Part shown: positions 30,019 through 38,752 of the stretch, in pieces | Layout of the letters: every line of letters begins with the position of its first letter | How positions within the stretch are numbered: the first letter of the stretch is position 1 | The notes under the pieces: model-generated | The model's input: the letters and a program-made list of their open reading frames with translations, nothing else | The model's database searches: none | What the model was told of the DNA's origin: nothing | Translations under genes and position numbers: made by a program | NCBI RefSeq assembly: GCF_007859305.1 | Contig: NZ_VOHE01000003.1 | Coordinates: 1-64,000, forward strand | Direction: 5' to 3' | Source of the DNA: Luteimonas wenzhouensis | GTDB taxonomy: Bacteria > Pseudomonadota > Gammaproteobacteria > Xanthomonadales > Xanthomonadaceae | DNA: 64,000 nucleotides

Positions 30019-30924
30019 ATGCAGCTGGGGATGATCGGCCTGGGACGCATGGGCGCCAACATGGCGCGCCGGCTGCGGCGCGGCGGCCATGCCGTGGTGG
30101 GGTTCGACCCGACGCCACCGGCGCGCGCCGCGCTCGAAGACGAGACGGTGGCCACCGTCGACTCGCTGCAGGCGCTGGTGGGCGCGCTCCAGCCTCCGCG
30201 CGCGCTGTGGATGATGGTCCCGGCCGGCGCGCCGGTAGACGACACCATCGCCGCGCTGCGGCCGCTGCTGGCGCCGGGCGACGTGCTCGTCGATGGCGGC
30301 AACTCCTGGTACCGCGACAGCCAGCGGCGGCACACGGCGCTGGCCGAGGCCGGCATCGCCTACCTCGACGTGGGCACCAGCGGCGGCGTCTGGGGCCTGG
30401 CGGAGGGCTACAGCCTGATGGTCGGCGGCGACGCGGAGCCCGCCGCGCGCCTGGCGCCGGTGTTCGCCACCCTGGCGCCGGCGGCCGACCGCGGCTGGGC
30501 GCACGTGGGCCCGAGCGGCGCCGGCCATTTCGCCAAGATGGTCCACAACGGGATCGAGTACGGGATGATGCAGGCCTATGCCGAAGGCTTCGCGATCCTC
30601 GAACGCCGCTCCGACCTGGTGCCCGACATCGCCGGCCTGGCGGAGCTGTGGCGCCACGGCAGCGTGGTGCGCTCCTGGCTGCTCGACCTCACCGCCGAGG
30701 CGCTGCGTGACAACCCCGGCCTGGAGGGCATCGCCGCCTGGGTCCCGGATTCGGGCGAGGGCCGGTGGACGGTGGCCGAGGCGATCGAACTCGACGTGCC
30801 GGCGCCGGTGATCACCCAGGCGCTGCTCGAGCGGCTGCGCTCGCGGCAGGACAACGCCTACGCCGACCGGCTGCTGGCCGCGATGCGGGCGGCGTTCGGC
30901 GGGCACGGGATCAAGCGGACGTGA
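30019..30924 (+). CDS. gnd: 6-Phosphogluconate dehydrogenase (decarboxylating), short form
   Basis: 301 residues from the ATG at 30019, preceded by GGGAGGTGGAG. MQLGMIGLGRMGANMARRL is the N-terminal Rossmann loop, followed by LVDGGNSWYRDS, DVGTSGGVWGL and HFAKMVHNGIEYGMMQAYAEG with the catalytic Lys/His/Asn set. The length is that of the YqeC/GntZ-type enzyme rather than the 470-residue E. coli Gnd. It oxidises 6-phosphogluconate to ribulose 5-phosphate, often with NAD. No zwf or gntK neighbour is present. Confidence 0.9.
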   Translation: MQLGMIGLGRMGANMARRLRRGGHAVVGFDPTPPARAALEDETVATVDSLQALVGALQPPRALWMMVPAGAPVDDTIAALRPLLAPGDVLVDGGNSWYRDSQRRHTALAEAGIAYLDVGTSGGVWGLAEGYSLMVGGDAEPAARLAPVFATLAPAADRGWAHVGPSGAGHFAKMVHNGIEYGMMQAYAEGFAILERRSDLVPDIAGLAELWRHGSVVRSWLLDLTAEALRDNPGLEGIAAWVPDSGEGRWTVAEAIELDVPAPVITQALLERLRSRQDNAYADRLLAAMRAAFGGHGIKRT

Positions 30925-31009
30925 GGCCGCGCGCGCCCTGCTCTGGATCAATGCGGGCCGGCGACGGCGGTGGTTCCATGAAACCGTCCCCTCAACTGGA
31001 GGCAGTGCG

Positions 31010-31459
31010 ATGTACACCCACATCCTGATCGCGACCGATGGTTCGGCCCTGGCGGGCAAGGGCCTGGACGCCGGGCTGGCGCTGGCGGCCGCGCTCAAGG
31101 CCCGGGCCACGCTGGTGACCGCTTCCGACCCCTGGCAGGCGATGATGGCCGCCGAACCCTCCGGCCTGGCCCTGGGCGCCGAGCTGCGCGAGGAGCAGCG
31201 CAGGCAGAAGGAGGCCCAGGCCCGGGCGATCCTCGACGAGGGCCGGGAGCGCGCGGCGCGCGCGGGCATCGAACTGGAGACGGTCTACGTCCCCGAATGC
31301 CCGGCCGACGAGGCGATCCTCGAGACTGCGACCAAGATCGGCGCCGACCTGATCGTGATGGCCTCCCACGGACACCGCGGCCTGCGCAAGCTGCTGCTGG
31401 GCAGCCAGACCCAGGCGGTGGTCAGTCGCGGCCACCTGCCGGTGCTGGTGGTCCGCTGA
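31010..31459 (+). CDS. Universal stress protein (UspA family)
   Basis: 149 residues preceded by GGAGG. The single Usp domain starts MYTHILIATDGSALAGKG. It ends with ASHGHRGLRKLLLGS, the ATP-binding motif of the MJ0577 class (G/A-2x-G-9x-G-S), and then VVSRGHLPVLVV. It probably binds ATP in the cytosol; its client process is unknown. Its last 38 bases overlap the end of the convergent oxidoreductase gene. Confidence 0.93.
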   Translation: MYTHILIATDGSALAGKGLDAGLALAAALKARATLVTASDPWQAMMAAEPSGLALGAELREEQRRQKEAQARAILDEGRERAARAGIELETVYVPECPADEAILETATKIGADLIVMASHGHRGLRKLLLGSQTQAVVSRGHLPVLVVR

Positions 31460-32513
31460 CGGGCGCCGCCGCGGGCAGCGGCACGGCGCGGCCGGTCGCG
31501 GCGCTTTCGCGGCCGGCCTCGAGCACCTGCATCACCGCCAGCGACTGCGCGAGCGTCGCCGGCGGCGCGCCGCGGCCGAGGATCGCATCGCGCATCGCGA
31601 CGTAGCTGGCCAGATAGTCGCCCGGCGGGCCGTCCACTTCGCGAGGCGCCCCGATGCCGCCGGACCCGGCGGGAGTGAACAGCCCCGGACGCGGGTCGCG
31701 CCCCCAGCCCCGGCCGCCGGGCGCGATGCCGTCGCGCAGCGCGGCCTCCTGCGCGTCCATCCCGTGCTTGGTGAAGCTGCCGCCGGTGCCGTGGACCGCG
31801 AAGCGCAGGCGGTTGTCGGCCACCAGCGCGCCCGCGTGCAGCACCGCGCGCAGGCGCGGCCAGCGCAGCACCACGTGGAAGTAGTCGTCGACCTGCGCGC
31901 CGTCGCGCTGCGCGCCGATGTCGGCCCGCACGTCCAGCGGCATGCCGAACAGCAGCAGCACCTGGTCCACCAGGTGCGGCCCCAGGTCGAACCACAGCCC
32001 CGCGCCGGGACCGGCGCGCTCGCGCCAGCGGTCGGGCACCTGCGGGCGGAAGCGGTCGAAGTGCGAGTGCAGTTCGACCACCTCGCCGAGGTGGCCGCCC
32101 TCGACCAGGCGCCGCAGGGCGAGGAAGTCGGCGTCCCGGCGCCGGTTGTGGAACACGCTGAGCACGCGCCCGGCCGCCCGCGCCGCCTCGGCCATGCGCC
32201 GTGCTTCATCCAGGCTGGTGGCCATCGGCTTGTCCACCAGCACGTGGCGGCCGGCGGCGAGCGCGGCGATGGCCAACGGCGCGTGGGTCACGTTCGGCGT
32301 GGCGACCACCACCAGGTCGATGCGTGGATCGGCGAAGGCCTCCGCCGGATCGGCCACCACCGTCGCATCCGGGAAATCGGCCCGGACCCGCCCGGGCCGG
32401 CTGGACACCACGGTCCGCAGCCGCAGCCCGGGCGTGTGCGCAATCAGCGGCGCGTGGAAGACCCGGCCGGCCTGGCCGTAGCCGACCAGGGCGACGTCGA
32501 GCGCATCGCCCAC
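31422..32513 (-). CDS. Gfo/Idh/MocA family NAD(P)-dependent oxidoreductase
   Basis: 363 residues from a GTG at 32513, eight bases after the stop of the upstream lipoprotein gene. No ATG fits the start of the fold, and the 475-residue open frame reaches into the neighbour. VALVGYGQAGRVFHAPLI is the Rossmann loop and VDKPMATSLDEA holds the conserved lysine of the (E/D)KP motif. GAGLWFDLGPHLVDQVL and YFHVVLRWPR belong to the C-terminal sheet. The family oxidises or epimerises sugars and cyclitols; the substrate cannot be told. The end overlaps uspA (convergent). Confidence 0.88.
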   Translation of the reverse strand: MGDALDVALVGYGQAGRVFHAPLIAHTPGLRLRTVVSSRPGRVRADFPDATVVADPAEAFADPRIDLVVVATPNVTHAPLAIAALAAGRHVLVDKPMATSLDEARRMAEAARAAGRVLSVFHNRRRDADFLALRRLVEGGHLGEVVELHSHFDRFRPQVPDRWRERAGPGAGLWFDLGPHLVDQVLLLFGMPLDVRADIGAQRDGAQVDDYFHVVLRWPRLRAVLHAGALVADNRLRFAVHGTGGSFTKHGMDAQEAALRDGIAPGGRGWGRDPRPGLFTPAGSGGIGAPREVDGPPGDYLASYVAMRDAILGRGAPPATLAQSLAVMQVLEAGRESAATGRAVPLPAAAPVSGPPAPAGGRD

Positions 32514-32521
32514 GGCGCGGC

Positions 32522-32818
32522 TTACCAGCCGAACAGCTTGAAGTAGGTCTGCGGCGGGTCGTCGCCGTCGCGGGTGGACATGACCCGGCCGTCGCGCACG
32601 TACAGGTAGTACGTCGGCCCGCGCAGCGGCTTGACCTGCACCACGCGCAACTCCCCGCCGACGCGGTACTCGGTGATCACGTCGCCGTTGGCCTCGGTCC
32701 GCACCACTTCCTCGGCGCCCGGCGGGATCTCCACCGCGGCCGGGTCGGGCGAGCTGGCGCAGGCCGCCAGGCCCAGCAGCACGGACAGGGCGAGGGGCGG
32801 GAGGCGGCGTGCGGACAT
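32522..32818 (-). CDS. DUF2782 family small lipoprotein
   Basis: 98 residues. A lipoprotein signal with lipobox LAAC (Cys20) is followed by a short beta-rich domain (EEVVRTEANGDVITEYRVGG, QVKPLRGPTYYLYV) and the family-typical end TYFKLFGW. DUF2782 proteins are found near polA in many gammaproteobacteria, and their function is unknown. The gene diverges from polA across about 120 bases and is probably co-transcribed with the Gfo/Idh gene that follows. Confidence 0.87.
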   Translation of the reverse strand: MSARRLPPLALSVLLGLAACASSPDPAAVEIPPGAEEVVRTEANGDVITEYRVGGELRVVQVKPLRGPTYYLYVRDGRVMSTRDGDDPPQTYFKLFGW

Positions 32819-32941
32819 GGCGGTCTCCGGGAGTGGTGGCTGCGCCCATTATGCGCGCTCGCAGCGGCGGCGCGCGTGGAAGCGGCCCCGGCGCCCCGGG
32901 GGGGTGAATCGTGGCCGGGCCGGGGCGCGTAGAATCGAGCG

Positions 32942-35719
32942 ATGCCCAGGCTTGTACTGATCGACGGTTCGTCCTACCTGTTCCGCGCGTTCCACGCGCT
33001 GCCGCCGCTGACCAACGCGCAGGGCGAGCCGACCGGCGCGCTGTTCGGCGTGGTCAACATGCTGCGGGCCACGCTCAAGGAACGGCCCGACTACGCTGCC
33101 TTCGTGCTCGATGCCAGTGGGCCGACGTTCCGCGAGGCGCTGTATCCCGAATACAAGGCCAACCGGCCGCCGATGCCCGACGAGCTGCGCGCCCAGGTCG
33201 AGCCGATGTGCCGGATCGTCGAAGCGCTGGGCTTTCCGATCCTGCGCGAGGAGGGCGTGGAAGCCGACGACGTGATCGGCACCCTGGCGCTGCGGGCCGC
33301 GGCCGAGGGCATCGACGTCACCATCTCCACCAGCGACAAGGACTTCGCCCAGCTGGTGCGCGAGGCCGCGCCCGGGCAGGGCCTGGTCGAGCTGGTGAAC
33401 ACGATGACCGGCAGCCGGATGGACAGCGTCGAGGCGGTGGTGGCCAAGTTCGGCGTGCGCCCCGACCAGATCGTGGACATGCTCGCGCTGATGGGCGACA
33501 GCGTGGACAACATCCCCGGCGTGCCCAAGTGCGGCCCCAAGACCGCGGCCAAGTGGCTGGCGCAGTTCGGGACGCTCGACGGGGTGGTGGCCGCCGCCGA
33601 CACGGTGAAGGGCAAGATCGGCGAGAACCTGCGCGACGCGCTCGGCCACTTGCCGCTCAGCCGCGAACTGGCCACGATCCGCACCGACGTGGCGCTGCCG
33701 GTGGGCCCGCGCGACCTCGGCCTGCGCGAACGCGACGTGGAGGCGCTGCGCGAACTGTACACGCGCTACGGCTTCAACCAGGCGTTGCGCGAACTGGACG
33801 GCGGGAGCGCGGTCGACGCGGCGGAGAAGGAGCCGGCCCGCGCGCGCGGCGGCGCCCGCTACGCCGCGCCAGCCGGCGGCGACGCGCCAGCGCCCGATCC
33901 GGCCCTGTCCGCACCCGGCGAATACGAGACCATCCTCGATGTCCCGCGCCTGGAGACCTGGATCGCCGAACTGCGCCGCGCCGGGCGGTTCGCGCTGGAC
34001 ACCGAGACCGATTCGCTCGATCCGATGCGTGCGCGCCTGGTCGGGATCAGCTTCGCCGCGCAGCCGCGGCGCGCGGCCTACCTGCCCCTGGGCCACGACT
34101 ATCCGGGCGCGCCGTCGCAGCTCGACCGCGACACCGCGCTGGAGATGCTGCGCCCGCTGCTCGAGGACCCGCAGGTGGCCAAGATCGGCCAGCATGGCAA
34201 GTACGACCTGCACGTGTTCCGCCGCCACGGGATCGCGGTGCGCGGCTACGCCGACGACACCCTGCTCGAGAGCTTCGTGCTCAATTCCAGCCAGCGCCAC
34301 GACATGGATTCACTGGCGCGGCGGCTGCTCGGCTACGAGACCCTCCCGTACGAGGCGGTGGCCGGCAAGGGCGCCAGGCAGATCCCGTTCAACGCGGTGG
34401 CGGTGGATGACGCCACCCGCTACGCCGCCGAGGATGCCGACATCACCCTGCGCCTGCACCATGCGCTGTCGCCGCGGCTGGCCGAGGCGCCCGGGTTGCA
34501 GAAGGTGTACCGCGAGATCGAGATGCCGCTGGTGGAGGTGCTGGCGCGGATCGAGGCCAACGGGGTCATGGTCGATGCCGACGAACTGCGGCGCCAGACC
34601 GCCGACCTGTCGCGGCGCATGCTCGCGGCTCAGAACAAGGCCACCGAACTGGCCGGGCGCAGCTTCAACCTCGATTCGCCCAAGCAGCTGCAGGCGCTGC
34701 TGTTCGACGAACTCGGGCTGCCGGCGCTGGTGAAGACGCCCAAGGGCCAGCCCAGCACCAACGAGGAGGCGCTGGAGGCGATCGCCGACCAGCACGAGCT
34801 GCCGCGCGTGATCCTCGAGTACCGCGGCCTGGCCAAGCTGCGCAGCACCTACACCGAGAAGCTGCCGGAGATGGTCAATCCCGACACCGGCCGGGTGCAC
34901 ACCAGCTACCACCAGGCCGGCGCCGCCACCGGACGCCTGGCCTCGAGCGACCCGAACCTGCAGAACATCCCGATCCGCACCGTCGACGGCCGCCGCATCC
35001 GCAAGGCCTTCGTGGCGCCGGAGGGGCGTCGCCTGGTGGCCTGCGACTACTCGCAGATCGAGCTGCGGATCATGGCCCACCTGTCGCAGGACGAAGGCCT
35101 GCTGGGCGCGTTTGCCGCCGGCGCCGACATCCACCGCGCGACCGCGGCCGAGGTGTTCGGCCGCCGCCTCGAGGAGGTGACGCCGGAGGAGCGGCGCGCG
35201 GCCAAGGCGATCAACTTCGGCCTGATGTACGGGATGGGCGCGTTCGGCCTGGCCCGCAACCTCGGCATCGGCCGCGGCGAGGCCCAGGACTACATCGCCA
35301 CCTACTTCTCGCGCTACCCGGGCGTGCGCGACTTCATGGAGCGCACCCGCCAGCAGGCGCGCGAGCAGGGCTACGTGGAAACCGTGTTCGGCCGGCGCCT
35401 GTACCTGGAGTTCATCCAGCGCGGCAACCAGGCCCAGCGCGCCGGCGCCGAGCGCGCCGCGATCAACGCGCCGATGCAGGGCACGGCGGCCGACATCATC
35501 AAGCGCGCGATGGTGGACATCGACGCCTGGCTCGCGGGCCAGGGCGGCCGGGCGCTGATGATCCTGCAGGTGCACGACGAGCTGGTGTTCGAGGTCGACG
35601 CCGGCTTCGTCGAGACCCTGCTGGCCGAGGTGCCGGCGCGGATGTCGGCGGCGGCGGAACTGCGTGTTCCGCTGGTGGTCGAATCGGGCGTGGGGATGAA
35701 CTGGGACGAGGCACACTGA
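32942..35719 (+). CDS. polA: DNA polymerase I
   Basis: 925 residues, full length. The 5' nuclease domain has EADDVIGTLA and TSDKDFAQLV, then the helix-hairpin-helix region GDSVDNIPGVPKCGPKTA. The 3'-5' exonuclease motifs are intact: LDTETDS (I), GKYDLHVF (II) and YAAEDADITLRL (III), so proofreading is expected. Polymerase motifs are CDYSQIELRIMAH (A), RRAAKAINFGLMYG (B) and LQVHDELVFEV (C). It fills gaps in repair and removes Okazaki primers. The start lies 35 bases after a GC-rich run and is supported by alignment of the N-terminus MPRLVLIDGSSYLFRAFHA. Confidence 0.97.
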   Translation: MPRLVLIDGSSYLFRAFHALPPLTNAQGEPTGALFGVVNMLRATLKERPDYAAFVLDASGPTFREALYPEYKANRPPMPDELRAQVEPMCRIVEALGFPILREEGVEADDVIGTLALRAAAEGIDVTISTSDKDFAQLVREAAPGQGLVELVNTMTGSRMDSVEAVVAKFGVRPDQIVDMLALMGDSVDNIPGVPKCGPKTAAKWLAQFGTLDGVVAAADTVKGKIGENLRDALGHLPLSRELATIRTDVALPVGPRDLGLRERDVEALRELYTRYGFNQALRELDGGSAVDAAEKEPARARGGARYAAPAGGDAPAPDPALSAPGEYETILDVPRLETWIAELRRAGRFALDTETDSLDPMRARLVGISFAAQPRRAAYLPLGHDYPGAPSQLDRDTALEMLRPLLEDPQVAKIGQHGKYDLHVFRRHGIAVRGYADDTLLESFVLNSSQRHDMDSLARRLLGYETLPYEAVAGKGARQIPFNAVAVDDATRYAAEDADITLRLHHALSPRLAEAPGLQKVYREIEMPLVEVLARIEANGVMVDADELRRQTADLSRRMLAAQNKATELAGRSFNLDSPKQLQALLFDELGLPALVKTPKGQPSTNEEALEAIADQHELPRVILEYRGLAKLRSTYTEKLPEMVNPDTGRVHTSYHQAGAATGRLASSDPNLQNIPIRTVDGRRIRKAFVAPEGRRLVACDYSQIELRIMAHLSQDEGLLGAFAAGADIHRATAAEVFGRRLEEVTPEERRAAKAINFGLMYGMGAFGLARNLGIGRGEAQDYIATYFSRYPGVRDFMERTRQQAREQGYVETVFGRRLYLEFIQRGNQAQRAGAERAAINAPMQGTAADIIKRAMVDIDAWLAGQGGRALMILQVHDELVFEVDAGFVETLLAEVPARMSAAAELRVPLVVESGVGMNWDEAH

Positions 35720-35743
35720 GGCCCGCATCGCCCGTGGCGACGC

Positions 35744-35759
35744 GTGTGAGCGCTCACAC
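35744..35759. promoter_or_regulatory. Perfect 16-base palindrome GTGTGAGCGCTCACAC downstream of polA
   Basis: It lies 25 bases after the polA stop. Its core TGTGAGCGCTCACA is the same as the idealised symmetric lac operator, so it could be a LacI/GalR-family site. It could also just be a stem in the polA trailer. A second small palindrome, CCGGCGTGCGCCGG, follows about 12 bases later. The rest of 35760-35900 shows nothing recognisable. Confidence 0.4.
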
Positions 35760-35926
35760 CCGGGGGAGCTCCGGCGTGCGCCGGTGACTTCCGGCGCCGC
35801 CCGGTTTTTCCAGCCGCGTTACATCGGCGTCGGGGCCCTCGCGGCGAGGTAAACGCCGGCTGAACTTTGCCGTCGTGGGGGCGATTTCTTCACGAACTCT
35901 CAATGCCCGTGGTGGTCATATAGGTC

Positions 35927-36050
35927 GCGACAGATGCAAGGTCTGTCGCTGATCTCTCCCATCCCCTGGAGCAGATCCCGGAACGTAAGACTTCTCCCCG
36001 AGTCCCGTTCCCCCCGGCCCCGCAGGCCCCCCCTGCCTGCGGGGCTTTTT
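35927..36050 (+). ncRNA. Small regulatory RNA with C-rich loops, candidate sX13 homologue
   Basis: About 124 bases with four consecutive stem-loops and no reading frame. Stem 1: 35927-35934 with 35942-35949. Stem 2: 35951-35955 with 35973-35977, plus 35956-35959 with 35968-35971, loop CATCCCCT. Stem 3: 35980-35985 with 36006-36011, plus 35989-35992 with 36001-36004, loop TCTCCCCG. The last stem is an intrinsic terminator. A -10-like TATAGG or ATATAG precedes it. C-rich loops that pair with Shine-Dalgarno G-runs are the hallmark of Xanthomonas sX13, which I recall as being polA-linked; Spot 42 and ErsA are also next to polA. The structure is seen; the sX13 identity is inferred. Confidence 0.75.
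36017..36050 (+). terminator. Rho-independent terminator of the polA-linked small RNA
   Basis: GCCCCGCAGGC (36017-36027) pairs perfectly with GCCTGCGGGGC (36035-36045) around a CCCCCCT loop and is followed by five T residues. The following 256 bases to 36306 hold no recognisable gene apart from the ribosome-binding region of the next gene. Confidence 0.92.
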
Positions 36051-36306
36051 ATTGCCCGCTTTCCGGGCCGGCGCGTTCGCGCGTGCCCTGCCCGTGCGCA
36101 CCTGGCTGCGTGCGATCCGCGTTCGCCGTGCCCTCGCCGCGGTTTGACCCTCACGGCCGCGCAGGCGTTGCCGTGAACCTGAACGGCCTTCAGGTCCGCC
36201 GCATCGACCGGGTGGCCCGGCCTGCCGCGAGGGCGGCTGCCGTCCGCTGCCCGGTCTTCATCCGTCGCCTGCGAGCATGCCGGCGTGCGATGGAGGAGGC
36301 GCGGTC

Positions 36307-36786
36307 ATGTCCGGACTGTTCGAGCTCGAACTGCCGTGGTGGGAGCTGGTGCTGCGCGGCGCGGCGGTATACGTGGCGATGCTGGTGCTGGTGCGCCTGT
36401 CGGGCAAGCGCACCGTGGGCGAGTTCACGCCCTTCGACCTGGTGCTCGTGGTGCTGCTGGGTGAATCGGTGGGCGGGGCGCTGATCGGCGAGGACATGTC
36501 GCTGCCGGGCGGACTGATCGTGGCCGCGGTGCTCATCGGCCTGAACTGGCTGGTCGGCTTCCTGTCGGCCCGCCTGCCGCTGCTCGACCGGATCGTCGAG
36601 GGCCAGCCGGTGCTGGTCGCGCGCGACGGCGAGGTCTTCCGCGACGTGCTGCGCCGCGAGTCGATCAGCATGGCCGAGTTCGAGGCGGGGATGCGCGCCG
36701 CCGGCTGTCCCGGCGTGGACGAGATCCAGGTGGCGGTGCTCGAGCCCAATGGCCACATCAGCGTCATCCGCCGCGGTTCCCGCTGA
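36307..36786 (+). CDS. DUF421 family membrane protein (YetF-like)
   Basis: 159 residues from the ATG at 36307, preceded by GGAGGAG; an ATG ten codons upstream is less likely. Three hydrophobic segments (about residues 10-32, 42-60 and 64-84) are followed by a soluble C-terminal domain. The family signature is present: RLSGKRTVGEFTPFDLVLVVLLGE, then LDRIVEGQPVLVARDG, LRRESISMAEFEAGMRAAG and VLEPNGHISVI. DUF421/YetF proteins sit in the inner membrane and their role is poorly known. The gene stands between the small RNA and dinB. Confidence 0.88.
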   Translation: MSGLFELELPWWELVLRGAAVYVAMLVLVRLSGKRTVGEFTPFDLVLVVLLGESVGGALIGEDMSLPGGLIVAAVLIGLNWLVGFLSARLPLLDRIVEGQPVLVARDGEVFRDVLRRESISMAEFEAGMRAAGCPGVDEIQVAVLEPNGHISVIRRGSR

Positions 36787-36830
36787 GGCGTGGCCCGGGC
36801 CGGCGCGCGAGCGCCTAGAATCCACCGGGC

Positions 36831-37940
36831 GTGCGCAAGATCATCCACATCGACATGGACGCGTTCTACGCCTCGGTGGAGCAGCGCGACGATCCTTCGC
36901 TGCGCGGCCGCCCGGTGGTGGTGGCCTGGCGCGGTCCACGGTCGGTCGTGTGCGCGGCCTCCTACGAGGCGCGACGCTACGGCGTGCGTTCGGCGATGCC
37001 GGCGGCGCGGGCCGAGCGGCTGTGCCCGCAGGCGGTATTCGTGCCGCCGGACTTCCCGCGCTACAAGGCGGTCTCGCGCGAGGTGCAGGCGATCTTCCGC
37101 GAGCACACCGGACTGGTGCAGCCGCTGTCGCTGGACGAGGCCTACCTCGATGTCACCGAGCCGCTCATCCCCTCGCCCAGCGCCACCGCCACCGCGCAGG
37201 CGATCCGCCGGCAGATCCGCGAACGCACCGGACTGACCGCCTCCGCCGGCGTGGCCCCGAACAAGTTCCTGGCCAAGATCGCCTCGGACTGGAACAAGCC
37301 CGATGGGCTGTTCGTGATCCGTCCCTCGCAGGTGGACGCCTTCCTGCAGCCGCTGCCGGTCTCGCGGATCCCTGGCGTGGGCCGGGTCATGCAGGGCAAG
37401 TTGGCGAAGTTTGGCGTGAAGACCGTCGGCCAGTTGCGCGAACTCGGCCTCGACGAACTCCAGGCCCGCTTCGGCAGCTTCGGCGCGTCGCTCTACCGGC
37501 GCGCCCGCGGCATCGACGAGCGTCCGGTCGAGCCGAACCAGCCGGTCAAGTCGGTGTCCACCGAGGACACCTTCGAGGCCGACCTGCTGCTGGGCGAACT
37601 CGAGCCTCACGTGCGGCGCCTGGCGGCGAAGACCTGGGAGGCCGCGGTGCGCAAGGGCGGCCGCATCGGCCGCACCGTGGTGCTCAAGCTCAAGACCGCA
37701 CAGTTCCGCATCCACACCCGCAGCCTCACGCCGGACGTGCCGCCCGCCAGCAGCGAGGCCCTGTGCGCGGTGGCGCTGTCGCTGCTGCAGCGCGTGGGCC
37801 TGCCACCGGCGACCCGCTACCGGCTGGCCGGCGTGGCGCTGTCCAACTTCCGTGATGCGGCCGAGCCGGACCTGCAGCCGGAGCTGTTCCCCCGCGTCGC
37901 CATCGCGTCGTGTGCGGCAGACCAGGCGCGCAGCGGGTAG
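36831..37940 (+). CDS. dinB: DNA polymerase IV (Y family)
   Basis: 369 residues from a GTG at 36831, which places the conserved IHIDMDAFYASVEQRDDP at the very N-terminus. SYEARRYGVRSAMP and PLSLDEAYLDVT (catalytic Asp-Glu) complete the palm, and a helix-hairpin-helix (IPGVGRVMQGKLAKFG) follows. The C-terminus contains QPELF, which fits the Q-x-x-L-F sliding-clamp-binding pattern. The enzyme performs error-prone translesion synthesis. No LexA box was recognised in the 44 bases before it. Confidence 0.95.
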   Translation: MRKIIHIDMDAFYASVEQRDDPSLRGRPVVVAWRGPRSVVCAASYEARRYGVRSAMPAARAERLCPQAVFVPPDFPRYKAVSREVQAIFREHTGLVQPLSLDEAYLDVTEPLIPSPSATATAQAIRRQIRERTGLTASAGVAPNKFLAKIASDWNKPDGLFVIRPSQVDAFLQPLPVSRIPGVGRVMQGKLAKFGVKTVGQLRELGLDELQARFGSFGASLYRRARGIDERPVEPNQPVKSVSTEDTFEADLLLGELEPHVRRLAAKTWEAAVRKGGRIGRTVVLKLKTAQFRIHTRSLTPDVPPASSEALCAVALSLLQRVGLPPATRYRLAGVALSNFRDAAEPDLQPELFPRVAIASCAADQARSG

Positions 37941-37969
37941 ACTGCGCGGTCCTCGAGGGAGCACGGATC

Positions 37970-38644
37970 ATGCAGGAATTTCCCCGGGCGGTGCTGTTCG
38001 ACCTCGACGGCACCCTGATCGACAGCGCCGGCGGCATCGCCTGGGCGCTCGACCGGACCTTGGTGGAACTGGGCCACGCGGGCGTCGGCGAAGCGCAGGC
38101 GCGCGCCTGGATCGGCGAGGGCGCGCGGGTGCTGCTGCGGCGCGCGCTCCGCCACGCGGGATCGGCGCTGGCGGACGACGAGGCCGGGTTCGAACATGCG
38201 TTCGCGCGGTTGATGCACCACTACGCAGATTCGCTTCCGCGGCAGGCGCAGGCCTATCCGGGGGCGGAGGAGGCGTTGCACGGTCTGCGCGGGCAGGGCG
38301 TGCGGGTGGCGCTGTGCACCAACAAGCCCGAGCGCTTCATCGCGCCGCTGCTCGATGCGCTGGCCTGGCACGACCTGTTCGACGGCATCGTCGGTGGCGA
38401 CACCCTGCCCGAGTGCAAGCCTTCCGCCCTGCCGCTGCGCCACCTCGCCGACGCCTTCGGCGCGCGCGAGGCCGAGTGCGTGATGGTGGGCGACTCGCAC
38501 ACCGATGCCAGTGCGGCGCGGGCGGCGGGCATGCCGCTGGTGCTGGTCGACTACGGCTACCACCGCGACCTCGACCTGGAGGCGGCCGGGGCGCTAGCGG
38601 TCACCCCCGACCTGCGCAGCCTGCTGGTGGCGGCGCCAGCCTGA
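37970..38644 (+). CDS. gph: Phosphoglycolate phosphatase (HAD family)
   Basis: 224 residues from the ATG at 37970, preceded by GAGGGA. The HAD motifs are in order: FDLDGTLIDS (nucleophile and general acid aspartates), CTNKPER, KPSALPL with the lysine, and MVGDSHTDASAARAAGM. The helical cap contains RALRHAGSALADDEAGF. Gph dephosphorylates 2-phosphoglycolate formed during repair of oxidised DNA ends. It begins 29 bases after the dinB stop, so co-transcription with dinB is likely. Other HAD sugar phosphatases cannot be fully excluded. Confidence 0.85.
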   Translation: MQEFPRAVLFDLDGTLIDSAGGIAWALDRTLVELGHAGVGEAQARAWIGEGARVLLRRALRHAGSALADDEAGFEHAFARLMHHYADSLPRQAQAYPGAEEALHGLRGQGVRVALCTNKPERFIAPLLDALAWHDLFDGIVGGDTLPECKPSALPLRHLADAFGAREAECVMVGDSHTDASAARAAGMPLVLVDYGYHRDLDLEAAGALAVTPDLRSLLVAAPA

Positions 38645-38752
38645 GGACGGGCGAGCGCGCGCTGTCAGCACTCGCCCCCGCCTGCTGACAACACCTGCGC
38701 CGCGACCGGCGCTAGGCTCCAGGCGCAAGCCTGGAAGTTGGAGGGCAACACG

